Shown here: positions 48,561 to 59,077 of the stretch, piece after piece
Position numbering within the stretch: position 1 is the stretch's first letter
Layout of the letters: each line of letters starts with the position of its first letter
Assembly: GCF_048066115.1 (NCBI RefSeq)
Contig: NZ_JBLTYX010000004.1
Coordinates: 124,001 to 188,000, forward strand
Source of the DNA: Niveispirillum sp048066115
GTDB lineage: Bacteria; Pseudomonadota; Alphaproteobacteria; Azospirillales; Azospirillaceae
DNA length: 64,000 nucleotides
Reading direction: 5' to 3'
Program-made: the position numbers and the translations under genes
The notes under the pieces: model-generated
Database searches by the model: none
What the model saw: the letters and a program-made list of their open reading frames with translations, nothing else
What the model was told of the DNA's origin: nothing

Positions 48561-48585
48561 TCTACCGTAAAAAATGCCGCCCGGA

Positions 48586-50535
<1,950 letters not shown>

Positions 50536-50652
50536 TCGTTCGCTGCCCCCGTACCCTCAGGCTGCCACCGGTAAACGCAAATGGACGACTCGGGCAAGGG
50601 CCCGGTCATCCGACGAAACTCGTATTGGCTATAACTTTGGGGAGTGACCGCC

Positions 50653-50687
50653 AACTGTGTCCGCCACGACACAGTTTCTGTGGACAA
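50653..50687. promoter_or_regulatory. Inverted repeat and DnaA-box-like 9-mer upstream of rpoD
   Basis: AACTGTGTC (50653-50661) and GACACAGTT (50668-50676) form a perfect 9-bp inverted repeat with a 6-nt spacer, 118 bp upstream of the rpoD start. Adjacent on the minus strand is TTGTCCACA (50687-50679), one mismatch from the DnaA consensus TTWTNCACA. The element could be an operator, an attenuator or the dnaG 3' hairpin. Confidence 0.5.
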
Positions 50688-50726
50688 ATGCGTCACACGA
50701 CGCCCGAAAGATCGACCGTCCGTCCG

Positions 50727-52595
50727 TCATCCATCCAACTCCGTCAGATTGTCGACATGGCCCCGGAGAATCAGCAGCTCCCTCTGCAGCGCGCGAAGTC
50801 TCGCCAGATCATCCTCACTGAATGTCTCGGCAAACCGTCTCTCGGCATCGCGCAGCTCGCGTTGAAGCAAACCATCCTCGGAACTAAGCCAAACCTCCTG
50901 CCAGCCACTCTTCGCGATTTCGAACGACGCTCCAGGTTGCGCAAATCTAGGCGCGTCCGCATTCAGCAGACTATCCAGCGTCTCGTAAAAACCGCGACCA
51001 GACAGGTGGCGCTTCAAACCCTCCGCGTCAAGTGTTGATTCGGCCGTGAGGCATGCGACAAGCGCTTGGCGTAGCGCCTCCATCTCGCCATCGGCGAAAT
51101 CCGCCCCCGCCAAGGTCTCCCCGATATCCTGGAAAAGCTCGGGATGATGGATGACAGCCAGCAACAGGTAACGCTCACGCCGGCGCGGTTCGGTGCGCAG
51201 GGTGCCACTGCGGAAACGGCTGTCCCACAGGCGGCTGACCGGCACCTCGCCCGGCTGGAGGCGGCGTGGGCGCCCACCGGCATTGCCACCACCCGCGAAG
51301 CCACCAGCCCCGCCGCCTGCCCGAATGGCGGCCCGCAGCTTCTCGCGCAGGACGGAGCGATAACTGTACTGCACCGACTTGTCGGTGACTTTTTCCATCA
51401 TCTGGTTGATGCCACCTTCGATACGCAGGCGGCCATCGGCGGTCTTCGGGTCTTCCCCCTGCCGCACCATCTCCCAGATGAAATCCTCCAGCGACAGGGC
51501 ACGCTCCAGGATGGCGGCGAAGGCATCGGGCCCGCCCGATCGGATCAGGCTGTCGGGGTCCTCCTTGTCCGGCATGAAGGCGATGCGCACCGTGGCGTCG
51601 GGCACCAGGATGGGCAGCACCCGGTCCACGGCCCGCTGTGCCGCCCGCCGCCCGGCATTGTCGCCATCGAAACAGAGGATGGGGTTGCGCTGCCCTTCCG
51701 GCGCCAGTTTCCACAGCACCTGGATCTGCGTCTCCGTCATCGCGGTGCCCAGCGGCGCCACCGCGCCCTCGAACCCCGCCTGGACGCAGGAGATGACGTC
51801 CATATAGCCTTCGGTGACGATCAGCCGCTGGCCATCCGCCGCCGCCTGGCGGGCGCGTGACATGCCGTAGAGCAGGTTGCCCTTGTGGAACAGCGGGTTC
51901 TCGGCCGAATTGATATATTTCGGGCCATCGCCTTCCAGCACGCGACCGCCGAAGGCCACCACCTGACCGCGCCGGTCGGTGACGGGGAACATGACGCGGT
52001 TCCAGAAGAAATTGCGGATGGGCCGGTCGCCCTCCGCCCGCTTGAACAGGCCGACCTCCACCATGTCGGCCTCGTTATACCCGGCCTCCAGCAGCAGCAT
52101 GCGTAACGGCCCGCCTTCCTGCGGGGCATAGCCCAGGCGGAAGCGGGCGATGGCGGCATCATCCAGCCCGCGCCGGCGCAGATAATCCAGCGCCGTGCGC
52201 CCGCCGGGATTGTAGAGTTCCTTCTCATAATATTTCGTAGCGCGCTCGACCAGATCATAGAGCGACTTCTGCCGCTCATACTGCTGGCGCTCCTGCGGCG
52301 TGGCCTGGGGCACCTGCATCCCGGCCTCGGCCGCCAGATGCTCCACCGCCTCCATGAAGGACAGGCTGTCATGGCGCATGACGAAGCCGATCTGGTCGCC
52401 ATGGGCCCCGCAGCCGAAACAATGAAAGAAGTTCTTCTGGTCGTTGACGTAGAAGCTGGGCGTCTTCTCATTGTGGAAGGGGCACGGGGCCTTGAATTCC
52501 CGGCCGGCGCGTTGCAGGCGCATGCGCTTCATCACCACTTCCGACACGGAAAGGCGGGAACGCAACTCTTCCAGGAACTGCGGCGGCAGGGCCAT
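50727..52595 (-). CDS. dnaG: DNA primase
   Basis: The 622-residue primase makes RNA primers at the replication fork. The N-terminal CHC2 zinc ribbon (APCPFHNEKTPSFYVND, FFHCFGCGAHGD), the TOPRIM catalytic motif (RLIVTEGYMDVIS, then CFDGDNAGRRAAQRAVDR) and a C-terminal helicase-binding region with low conservation are present. The ATG at 52595 gives MALPPQFLEELRSRLS, the standard DnaG start; a frame to 52682 is rejected. Putative DnaA boxes lie just upstream. Confidence 0.97.
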   Translation of the reverse strand: MALPPQFLEELRSRLSVSEVVMKRMRLQRAGREFKAPCPFHNEKTPSFYVNDQKNFFHCFGCGAHGDQIGFVMRHDSLSFMEAVEHLAAEAGMQVPQATPQERQQYERQKSLYDLVERATKYYEKELYNPGGRTALDYLRRRGLDDAAIARFRLGYAPQEGGPLRMLLLEAGYNEADMVEVGLFKRAEGDRPIRNFFWNRVMFPVTDRRGQVVAFGGRVLEGDGPKYINSAENPLFHKGNLLYGMSRARQAAADGQRLIVTEGYMDVISCVQAGFEGAVAPLGTAMTETQIQVLWKLAPEGQRNPILCFDGDNAGRRAAQRAVDRVLPILVPDATVRIAFMPDKEDPDSLIRSGGPDAFAAILERALSLEDFIWEMVRQGEDPKTADGRLRIEGGINQMMEKVTDKSVQYSYRSVLREKLRAAIRAGGGAGGFAGGGNAGGRPRRLQPGEVPVSRLWDSRFRSGTLRTEPRRRERYLLLAVIHHPELFQDIGETLAGADFADGEMEALRQALVACLTAESTLDAEGLKRHLSGRGFYETLDSLLNADAPRFAQPGASFEIAKSGWQEVWLSSEDGLLQRELRDAERRFAETFSEDDLARLRALQRELLILRGHVDNLTELDG

Positions 52596-52682
52596 CAGGG
52601 ACGCAATCTTAAAGCTACGGGAGGCGGGATCGGCCGGGCAGCATAGCGCAGGCGGGACCGGCATTGCCATGCATGGCGCCAC

Positions 52683-52721
52683 TTATCCCCAGGTGCTGCG
52701 TTTTCCACAGGCTGTGGAAAA
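52683..52721. promoter_or_regulatory. Cluster of DnaA-box-like 9-mers upstream of dnaG
   Basis: TTATCCCCA (52683-52691) is followed by the perfect palindrome TTTTCCACAG-G-CTGTGGAAAA (52701-52721). Its two arms are each a TTTTCCACA 9-mer that fits TTWTNCACA, on opposite strands. The cluster starts 88 bp from dnaG and 83 bp from the divergent gene at 52804. DnaA control of primase is inferred. Confidence 0.45.
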
Positions 52722-52803
52722 CAAGGCCGATTGGTTCGAATTTCATCGGTATGGAGATTGCTTGCCCCGGGTAACAAAACATCCCGCACGAAGGGCATGC
52801 GCC

Positions 52804-53322
52804 ATGAATATCAGCTCCATGTTTTCCCCCTCCGCCATCATCTCGCGATTACAGGTGAAGTCGACCGCCACCGCCGGCACCCAAGCACCGGCGGCCAAAG
52901 CCGGCACCGCCCCGGCCGATCCCGCCGCCCAGCAGAAGGATGAAATGGCGGCGTTGAAGAAGGAGCGCGAGGCCTATGACGCGCAGCGAAACACCGAAAT
53001 CCGTAAGCGCGAGAAGGAGTTCGAGCAGACCTATGGCCGCAAATACGGCCAGGATGGCGACCCGCCCCTGGCCTATCAGATCGCCTTGCCGGTGAATGAA
53101 CGCGGCTATCAGCCCTTCGTCAACGCCGACCAGCAGAAGCAGATCGACGCCATCACCGACAAATACATCTACCGGGAAAATCTTGCCCCCATGTGGGAAG
53201 AATTGACCTCCATGGGGCTCAATCCCGACCAGCTGGTGAAGTCGGCAAAATACTTCATCTCCATGGATGGCCGCATGGCCACGCGGGAGGAGGCGACGAA
53301 GGGCATCGACATCAAGGTGTGA
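52804..53322 (+). CDS. Conserved-looking hypothetical protein, charged
   Basis: The 172-residue product has no signal peptide or membrane segment. An Ala/Pro-rich segment (about 22-40) leads into a strongly charged helix (KDEMAALKKEREAYDAQRNTEIRKREKEFEQTYG, about 45-78), a possible coiled coil. The C-terminal part has AYQIALPVNERGYQPFVNADQQKQIDAITDKYIY. No family recognised. It is divergent from dnaG across the DnaA-box-like cluster. Confidence 0.65.
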   Translation: MNISSMFSPSAIISRLQVKSTATAGTQAPAAKAGTAPADPAAQQKDEMAALKKEREAYDAQRNTEIRKREKEFEQTYGRKYGQDGDPPLAYQIALPVNERGYQPFVNADQQKQIDAITDKYIYRENLAPMWEELTSMGLNPDQLVKSAKYFISMDGRMATREEATKGIDIKV

Positions 53323-53324
53323 TG

Positions 53325-54185
53325 TCAGCCCAGCAGCACGATCCCGTAGTCACCGATGATGCGAAAGCCCAGTGACAGGTAGGCGCGCCGCGCCGGCGCG
53401 TTCTGCTTGCCGGTGAACAGCACGCCCGTCGCCGCCCCGTCTTCCCGCGCCGCCAGCAAGGCACCGGCCACCGCGGCACGGGCGTAGCCACGACCCCGCG
53501 CGGCGACGGGCGTCCAGACCCCGCCGATCTGCACAATGTCCGGGATGCGGGCATTGTGGGTGGCCATGGAAAGCGGCGTCCCCGCCGCATCGGTCAGCAG
53601 GAACACGTCCCCCGCCAACACCCAGGCCGTGACATCGGCCCGGGCGCGGGCGCGCAGGTCGTCGCTATCCGCCTCTCCCAGCGTTTCCAAGCAATAGTCG
53701 CGGCGCCAGCCGGACAGCAGGTCCAGATGCGCCTCCCCCGCCCGGCGCCACAACAGCGCGCCATCAGCCAGGGCCGGTGGCACGTGCAGGTCGGCAAGCG
53801 GCAGATCGAACAAATCCTCCGCCCCATCCTTCAAGGTGGGGCGACCGGAGAATAACGCCTGGACGGCACGCATGGCCGCCAGCGGACCGAGAATGCCCTT
53901 CACCGGGCGATCACCGACTGCAATGTGATATCGGGCCAGTTCAACCGCCGCCACCGGTTCCGCCTGGATCAGCAGGTTGCCGTTCCAGGCATGGGCCACC
54001 ACACCCTGAACGGCTCCCGCCCCATCGACCAGAGCGACGTAGCGGGCCTGGAACCGCTGGCCCTTATCGGTCAGCCCGACCCGGCGCAGGTTGGAACGCA
54101 GAAACAGCGATGTGGCCGGGTGCCGGGCGAGGTAGGCATCAAGACGCCCCTCATCCCCTGGCGCCAAGCGCTGGATGGCGGTCAC
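53325..54185 (-). CDS. GNAT-family acetyltransferase
   Basis: The 286-residue protein has its GNAT catalytic domain in the C-terminal half (about 175-285), with the acetyl-CoA loop TPVAARGRGYARAAVAGALLAAR and the LFTGKQNAPARRAYLSLGF strand. The N-terminal half (MTAIQRLAPGDEGRLDAYLARHPATSLFLRSNLRR) is a second, degenerate GNAT-like region. Substrate unknown. It lies 8 nt after yqeY, so it is likely co-transcribed with it. Confidence 0.85.
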   Translation of the reverse strand: MTAIQRLAPGDEGRLDAYLARHPATSLFLRSNLRRVGLTDKGQRFQARYVALVDGAGAVQGVVAHAWNGNLLIQAEPVAAVELARYHIAVGDRPVKGILGPLAAMRAVQALFSGRPTLKDGAEDLFDLPLADLHVPPALADGALLWRRAGEAHLDLLSGWRRDYCLETLGEADSDDLRARARADVTAWVLAGDVFLLTDAAGTPLSMATHNARIPDIVQIGGVWTPVAARGRGYARAAVAGALLAAREDGAATGVLFTGKQNAPARRAYLSLGFRIIGDYGIVLLG

Positions 54186-54193
54186 CGGAATGC

Positions 54194-54652
54194 TCAGTTG
54201 GCCAGTTTCTGGCGCACCAGGGCGCTGGCCTTGGTGAAATCCATCTGGCCGGCGAAACGGCCGCGCAGCTCGGCCATCACCTTGCCCATGTCCTTCACCC
54301 CGGTGGCACCCAACTCCGCGATCAGGGCCGCGATGGCCTCGCGCGTCTCCGCCTCGTCCAGCTGCTTGGGCAGGAAGGCCTCGATGATCTCGATCTCCTC
54401 CCTTTCCTGCTGGGCCAGTTCGACGCGGCCACCCTGCTCGTACATGGTGATGCTTTCGCGGCGCTGCTTCACCATGGTCTGCAGCATGGCCAGCAGGGCG
54501 GCATCGTCGATACCGTCCTGGTTGCCCGTGCCGCGCGCCGCGATGTCACGGTCCTTCAATGCCGCCAGGATCAGCCGGACAGTGGCGACGGCGCGGCTGT
54601 TCTTGGCGCGCATCGCGTCCTTCAGGGCCTCATTCAGCGTCTGGCGCAACAT
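54194..54652 (-). CDS. yqeY: GatB/YqeY domain protein
   Basis: The 152-residue protein matches the YqeY family, related to the C-terminal tRNA-binding domain of GatB. Visible signatures are MLRQTLNEALKDAMRAKN, TVRLILAALKDRDI and FLPKQLDEAETREAIAALI, then VKDMGKVMAELRGRFAGQMD. Role in tRNA metabolism is presumed. AGAGG precedes the ATG. It is divergent from carA, a frequent alphaproteobacterial arrangement near dnaG-rpoD. Confidence 0.92.
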   Translation of the reverse strand: MLRQTLNEALKDAMRAKNSRAVATVRLILAALKDRDIAARGTGNQDGIDDAALLAMLQTMVKQRRESITMYEQGGRVELAQQEREEIEIIEAFLPKQLDEAETREAIAALIAELGATGVKDMGKVMAELRGRFAGQMDFTKASALVRQKLAN

Positions 54653-54998
54653 TGGAATACCTCTAAGGGTGGGGTGAAACAGCCGGCAACATTAGCCAAC
54701 ATACCGGCCGTATGCCAGCGAATAGCAATCACGCCCGTCGCCATCTGGAAACGTCCACGCCGGAACGGACACCCAACGATGGCGCGTGGCAGGGCCGCGC
54801 CCACGTTGGTTGACCCGGGTCCCGTGAATGGCTAATTCAGCTTCAGAACCGTACCGGCCATGGCCGGCGCGCGGCATCGGCGCGAACAGGCTTCGCGACG
54901 CGACTGCGGGCAGGCCGCCCCGCCCCTTGGGCGGGAAGGACCGGGCCTTTTCAACGGCGCCCCGGCGTCGCTCCGCAGATCATAAAGGTGCCCCCGCA
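54653..54998. other. 346-bp yqeY-carA intergenic region
   Basis: This is the only gene-free stretch over 300 bp. It holds the putative carA promoter (54810-54838) and a GC hairpin at 54919-54935 (CCCGCCC, CTT loop, GGGCGGG) followed 12 nt later by TTTT, about 50 nt before carA. A frame from 54828 joined to carA is open but Pro/Arg-rich and lacks family similarity. No small RNA or leader peptide could be supported. Confidence 0.5.
54810..54838 (+). promoter_or_regulatory. Putative carA promoter
   Basis: TTGACC (54810-54815) and TAATTC (54833-54838) are separated by 17 bp. The -35 hexamer is close to consensus; the -10 is fair. It would give a leader of about 150 nt before carA. Confidence 0.5.
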
Positions 54999-56183
54999 AT
55001 GTCCGACACCCCGCCGATGGGTTCCCCCAGCCGCGCGCCCGCCCCCAAGGGGGCCACGGGCGTTCTCGTCCTTGCCGATGGTTCGGTCTTCTGGGGACGA
55101 GGCGTTGGCGCCGTGGGCCATAGCGTGGGCGAGGTCTGCTTCAACACCTCCATGTCGGGATATCAGGAAATCCTGACCGACCCGTCCTATGCGGGGCAGA
55201 TCATCACCTTCACCTTCCCGCATATCGGGAACGTGGGGACGAACCCGGAAGATATCGAGACGACCACGCCGGTCGCCCGCGGCCTGATCATCAAGGCCGA
55301 CATCACCGAGCCCGCCAACTGGCGCGCCACCCAGCATCTGGACGCCTGGCTGAAGAGCCATGGTCTGGTCGGCCTGTCGGGCATCGACACCCGCCGCCTG
55401 ACCCGCCTGATCCGCGACAATGGCGCGCCCAACGGCGTCGTCGCCCATGCGCCGGACGGGGTGTTCGACATCGACGCCCTGATCAAACAGGCCCAGGAAT
55501 GGCCCGGCCTGGAAGGCATGGACCTGGCCAAGGACGTCTCCACCAGCCAGACCTACAGCTGGGATGAGACGATCTGGAGCCTGAAGGAAGGCTATGGCCG
55601 GCAGACGGCACCCAAGCACCATGTCGTCGCCATGGATTTCGGCGCCAAGCGCAACATCCTGCGCTGCCTGGCGGCCTCGGGCTGCAAGGTCACCGTCGTT
55701 CCCGCCACCACCAGTGCGGAAGAGATCCTGGCACTGAACCCCGACGGCATCTTCCTGTCCAACGGCCCCGGCGACCCGGCGGCCACCGGTGCCTATGCCG
55801 TGCCGACCATCGCGCGGCTGGTGGACAGCGGCAAGGCCGTGTTCGGCATCTGCCTGGGCCACCAGATGCTGGCGCTCGCGCTGGGTGGACGCACCGTGAA
55901 GATGGACAAGGGCCATCGCGGCGCCAACCATCCGGTGAAGGATCTGGCGTCGGGCGTGGTGGAGATCACCAGCCAGAATCATGGCTTCGTCGTCCTGCGC
56001 GAAAGCCTGCCGGAAGAGGTGGAGGTCACCCACGTCTCCCTGTTCGACGGGTCCAACGAGGGCATCCGCCTGTCCGGCCGCCCCGTCTTCTCCGTGCAGT
56101 ACCATCCGGAAGCCAGCCCCGGGCCGGAGGACAGCCATTACCTGTTCGAACGTTTCATCGACGCCATCGAAGGGCGTTACTGA
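54999..56183 (+). CDS. carA: Carbamoyl phosphate synthase, small (glutaminase) subunit
   Basis: The 394-residue subunit hydrolyses glutamine and passes ammonia to CarB. The N-terminal domain (GVLVLADGSVFWGRGVGAVG, CFNTSMSGYQEILTDPSYAGQI) precedes a class I glutaminase with nucleophile GICLGHQMLALALGG and the His-Glu pair in QYHPEASPGPEDS. The ATG at 54999 is preferred over the longer open frame from 54828, which has no family support. carB lies about 36 kb away. The next gene's GTG begins 1 nt after the stop. Confidence 0.96.
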   Translation: MSDTPPMGSPSRAPAPKGATGVLVLADGSVFWGRGVGAVGHSVGEVCFNTSMSGYQEILTDPSYAGQIITFTFPHIGNVGTNPEDIETTTPVARGLIIKADITEPANWRATQHLDAWLKSHGLVGLSGIDTRRLTRLIRDNGAPNGVVAHAPDGVFDIDALIKQAQEWPGLEGMDLAKDVSTSQTYSWDETIWSLKEGYGRQTAPKHHVVAMDFGAKRNILRCLAASGCKVTVVPATTSAEEILALNPDGIFLSNGPGDPAATGAYAVPTIARLVDSGKAVFGICLGHQMLALALGGRTVKMDKGHRGANHPVKDLASGVVEITSQNHGFVVLRESLPEEVEVTHVSLFDGSNEGIRLSGRPVFSVQYHPEASPGPEDSHYLFERFIDAIEGRY

Positions 56184-56184
56184 G

Positions 56185-57198
56185 GTGACGGCCGATCTCG
56201 GCCTGATCCGCCTGGGCGATTGGGACCGCCCTTCCGGGATGCCGGAAGGGCTGGCGGGACTAGTGGCGGGCTGGCCCGTCATCAACCGTTCGCCGGCCGG
56301 TGAAGCGTTCCTGGATGAAAGCGGCCTGATCCGGGTCAGCGATATCTGGAACCTGCCCGGCGGCGCCTTCACCACCGACCGGCCCGTCGATATCCACGGC
56401 GGCTGGGCCGTGGCCCGATTGATCGACGATGTCTGGAAGATCATCGAGATTGCACCGGCGCATCCGCGTGATGCCGGCCGAGCGCTGCTGCGCGACCGGG
56501 CCGAACGGCTGCTGAATGGCCGGCGCTGGACCGGTGGTGATCTGGAGGCGTTGGACAGCCTGCTGAAGTCGGAGCCGGTGACGCAGGATGCCTGGCTTTC
56601 CGCCGATGTCGGCCGTGAGCGTGCGCTGAAATCTTTGTCCAAGCTGCGGCTGGCGACGCTGACCGAAGCCTCCCACCCTGCCCTGTCCGCCGCCGTTGCC
56701 TCCGCCCTGCCCGCCGGCCCCGTCCTGTGGATGGACGAGGATGCGCGGGAAGTGGCCGAACAGGTCATGGCCCATAGCCGCCGCCGCATGGAAGTGTCGG
56801 CCAAGCGCGTGGCCCGCGACGACAAGCAGCGCGGCGCCGACCTGAAGGACAGCATCGCGCAGGCGGTGAAGGCGGTGTTCCCCGGCATGCCCGAGGATGT
56901 GTCACTGTCCATCGCCGCCCGTCTGGCACCCGCCGCCATCAAGCTGGGTCGCCGCCCCGGCACCCAGGCCATCGTCGATTGCACCGCCGAGCTGCGCCTG
57001 GACCGCTGGCGCCAGGTGATCATCGGCGACCCACGTGTGGCAGCCAGGCTCAACGCCATGCAGGCCAAGGGCGATAATAACCGGGCGCGCAAGCGTTACC
57101 GTGACCAGCGGGCGCTTGAACAGGTGGCCGCGGAAATCGCCCGGTGGCGTGGGGACCTGGAACCGGTCACCTCCCGCTGGCTGGGGGACGAGGTGTAA
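56185..57198 (+). CDS. Unknown protein translationally linked to carA
   Basis: The 337-residue product starts at GTG 56185, one base after the carA stop, so it is presumably coupled to carA. It opens VTADLGLIRLGDWDRPSGMPEG. The middle is helical and charged; the C-terminal part (KRVARDDKQRGADLKDSIAQ to ALEQVAAEIARWRG) is strongly basic/acidic helical. No signal peptide, membrane segment or named domain is recognised. A frame from 55981 only overlaps carA. Confidence 0.75.
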   Translation: MTADLGLIRLGDWDRPSGMPEGLAGLVAGWPVINRSPAGEAFLDESGLIRVSDIWNLPGGAFTTDRPVDIHGGWAVARLIDDVWKIIEIAPAHPRDAGRALLRDRAERLLNGRRWTGGDLEALDSLLKSEPVTQDAWLSADVGRERALKSLSKLRLATLTEASHPALSAAVASALPAGPVLWMDEDAREVAEQVMAHSRRRMEVSAKRVARDDKQRGADLKDSIAQAVKAVFPGMPEDVSLSIAARLAPAAIKLGRRPGTQAIVDCTAELRLDRWRQVIIGDPRVAARLNAMQAKGDNNRARKRYRDQRALEQVAAEIARWRGDLEPVTSRWLGDEV

Positions 57199-57215
57199 GG
57201 GGCGCTCAGCGCCCC
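57199..57215. terminator. Hairpin shared by two convergent genes
   Basis: GGGGCGC (57199-57205) pairs perfectly with GCGCCCC (57209-57215); the 3-nt loop TCA is the complement of the stop codon of the minus-strand gene. It begins right after the plus-strand TAA. No T-run is present. Confidence 0.45.
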
Positions 57216-58141
57216 AGCACTTTACGCCCCGTCGCCGGATCATCGGTGATCAAGCCGTCCACGCCCCAGTCGATCAGCCGCTTCATGTCGGCCGCGTCGT
57301 TGACGGTCCAGGGCAGGACCTTCAGGCCCAATCCATGGGCCTCCTTCAGCAGTTCCCGCGTCAGGTTGGGGTGGTAGGGCGACCAGATCGCCCCGCCCGC
57401 CGCCTTGATCGCCGCCGGCAGGCTGCCGTCATGCTTCACCGGGTCGAATCCGGCCGACCAGGGGCTGGAGCCGGTTATCGACACGGTGCTTTCCTCCGGA
57501 TCGATGATGGTCAGATAGGCGGTGCTGATCTCCGGCGCGATCTTCTGCACCACCTGCAGCGTACGGAAATCGAAGCTCTGGATCGTCACCCGCTTTTCCA
57601 GGCCAGCCGCCCGCACCTGCTTCACCAGCAGGGTCGCAAACGTTTCGGGACCGACACTATCGCCGGGCGCGGTCGGATCGATCTTCGTTTCGATATTGAA
57701 ATGGATATTGCTGCCCTTGCGCTTTTTCACCAGATCGAACAGGGAGGCCAGGGTCGGCACCGTCGTACCGTCGATGGGCATCTGGTTGGCGAAACGTTTG
57801 GCATAGGCACTGCCGGGCCGGATTCGGCCAACATCGAAGGCCTGCGTCTCCGCAAGGGTCAGGCTGTGCCAGGTCGGTTGCACACCCTCCACCCATTTGC
57901 CGTCGCGCCGGGCCAGGTTGGTATCGACATGGCGGTCATGGGCGATGATCAGCTGCCCGTCCCTGGTCACGCCGACATCCAGTTCCAGCGTATCGACGCC
58001 CAGATCCAGGGCCCGCTCGAACGCCGGCAGGGTGTTTTCCGGCCACAAGGCACGGCCACCGCGATGGGCCTGCAGGTCGAAGGCGAGGACGGGGCTGGTG
58101 GCGAGCATCAGGGCGGTCATCATCAGGGCAGAAAGGCGCAT
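57206..58141 (-). CDS. Exported glycerophosphodiester phosphodiesterase
   Basis: The 311-residue enzyme has a signal peptide (residues 5-20, PVLA-F). The GDPD motifs are complete: AHRGGRALWPENTLPAFE with the catalytic His, and ELDVGVTRDGQLIIAHD with the second His and metal-binding Glu/Asp. It releases glycerol-3-phosphate from glycerophosphodiesters in the periplasm (GlpQ-like). The TIM-barrel continues to FEIVWTVN-type C-terminal strands (LPWTVNDAADMKRLID). Confidence 0.9.
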   Translation of the reverse strand: MRLSALMMTALMLATSPVLAFDLQAHRGGRALWPENTLPAFERALDLGVDTLELDVGVTRDGQLIIAHDRHVDTNLARRDGKWVEGVQPTWHSLTLAETQAFDVGRIRPGSAYAKRFANQMPIDGTTVPTLASLFDLVKKRKGSNIHFNIETKIDPTAPGDSVGPETFATLLVKQVRAAGLEKRVTIQSFDFRTLQVVQKIAPEISTAYLTIIDPEESTVSITGSSPWSAGFDPVKHDGSLPAAIKAAGGAIWSPYHPNLTRELLKEAHGLGLKVLPWTVNDAADMKRLIDWGVDGLITDDPATGRKVLGR

Positions 58142-58188
58142 GTCGGTATCCGTTGCTTCGGTCTGCTACCGACCATAGGGTGCCGCGG

Positions 58189-58542
58189 TTACGGTTTCAT
58201 GTCGGGCACCAACGACATGCCGTGGCGTTCGCGCGCCATCAGGCAGGCCTCGTCCCCCGCCACGCAGTCATGGCAGACGATGGGACGGTCGGCATAGATG
58301 GTACAGGCCACATGCTCCCCCACCGTGCCCGACAGGGCCGCGCATCGCTCGCCGGTCCAGCGCATGCCCGACCCATCCTCGGCCACCATCGCTTCCGGGA
58401 TGCGGGCGATGTCGGCATCCTCTTCCAGGGAGAATCGCGGCCAGTCGGCGGCATAGGCGCAACAGGCCCCGCATTCCTGGCAGGCGAAGGGAGGGGGATC
58501 GTCGGGCTGGTCCAAGCAACGGCCTGTGGTGAAAGTCGACAA
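58189..58542 (-). CDS. YkgJ-type cysteine-cluster protein
   Basis: The protein (117 residues from TTG 58542, or 108 from TTG 58515) has the family cluster FACQECGACCAY followed by ERCAALSGTVGEHVACTIYADRPIVCHDCVAGDEAC. YkgJ-type proteins are presumed to bind zinc or iron-sulfur; the function is unknown. No in-frame ATG is available near the conserved start, so a TTG start is inferred. It is divergent from yaiI. Confidence 0.72.
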   Translation of the reverse strand: MSTFTTGRCLDQPDDPPPFACQECGACCAYAADWPRFSLEEDADIARIPEAMVAEDGSGMRWTGERCAALSGTVGEHVACTIYADRPIVCHDCVAGDEACLMARERHGMSLVPDMKP

Positions 58543-58614
58543 TGCTGGTTTGTCGCCGACCGCGCGCCGCTTGGCAAGGGTGGCGCCTCTGCTATAAAGC
58601 GGCCAGGAGGAGCC

Positions 58615-59067
58615 ATGCTGGAAATCTATGTCGATGCCGACGCCTGCCCCGTGAAGGAGGAGACGTTCCGCGTTTCCGAACGCTATGGCATGCCGGTGCA
58701 TCTGGTGGCCAACGGCCCGTTGCGCGTGCCGTCCGGTGGGCTGGTGCGGCTGGTGGTCGTGTCCGACGGATTCGATGCCGCCGACAATTGGATCGCGGAG
58801 AATTGCGGGCCACAGGACATCGTGGTGACCGCCGATATCCAGTTGGCCAAGCGCTGCCTGGACAAGGGGTCGAAGGTGCTGGGCAATAATGGCCGCCCCT
58901 TCACCCCGGCCAATATCGGCTCGGCGCTGGCTTCGCGCGCCCTGATGCAGGATCTGCGCGACATGGGCGTCGTCCAGGGCGGTAACGCGCCCATGTCCAA
59001 GTCGGACAAGAGCCGGTTCCTGCAAGAGCTGGACAAGATGGTGAATGAGGTCAAGCGGGGACGATAG
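58615..59067 (+). CDS. yaiI: YaiI/YqxD-family (DUF188) protein
   Basis: The 150-residue protein matches the YaiI family, which has a PIN-like fold. Motifs are YVDADACPVKEETFRV, VVSDGFDAADNWIAE, VVTADIQLAKRCLDKG and LGNNGRPFTPANIGSALA. Acidic residues in the PIN-like positions suggest metal-dependent nuclease ability, unproven. AGGAGG lies 4 nt before the ATG. Confidence 0.93.
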   Translation: MLEIYVDADACPVKEETFRVSERYGMPVHLVANGPLRVPSGGLVRLVVVSDGFDAADNWIAENCGPQDIVVTADIQLAKRCLDKGSKVLGNNGRPFTPANIGSALASRALMQDLRDMGVVQGGNAPMSKSDKSRFLQELDKMVNEVKRGR

Positions 59068-59077
59068 GAGGAGGGTA

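Noticed and set aside
54828..54998. N-terminal extension of carA or leader peptide
   Set aside because: In frame with carA but Pro/Arg-rich, with no family support; it also overlaps the predicted promoter.
54951..57092. 713-codon open frame on minus
   Set aside because: Antisense to carA and its linked gene; composition is that of a shadow frame.
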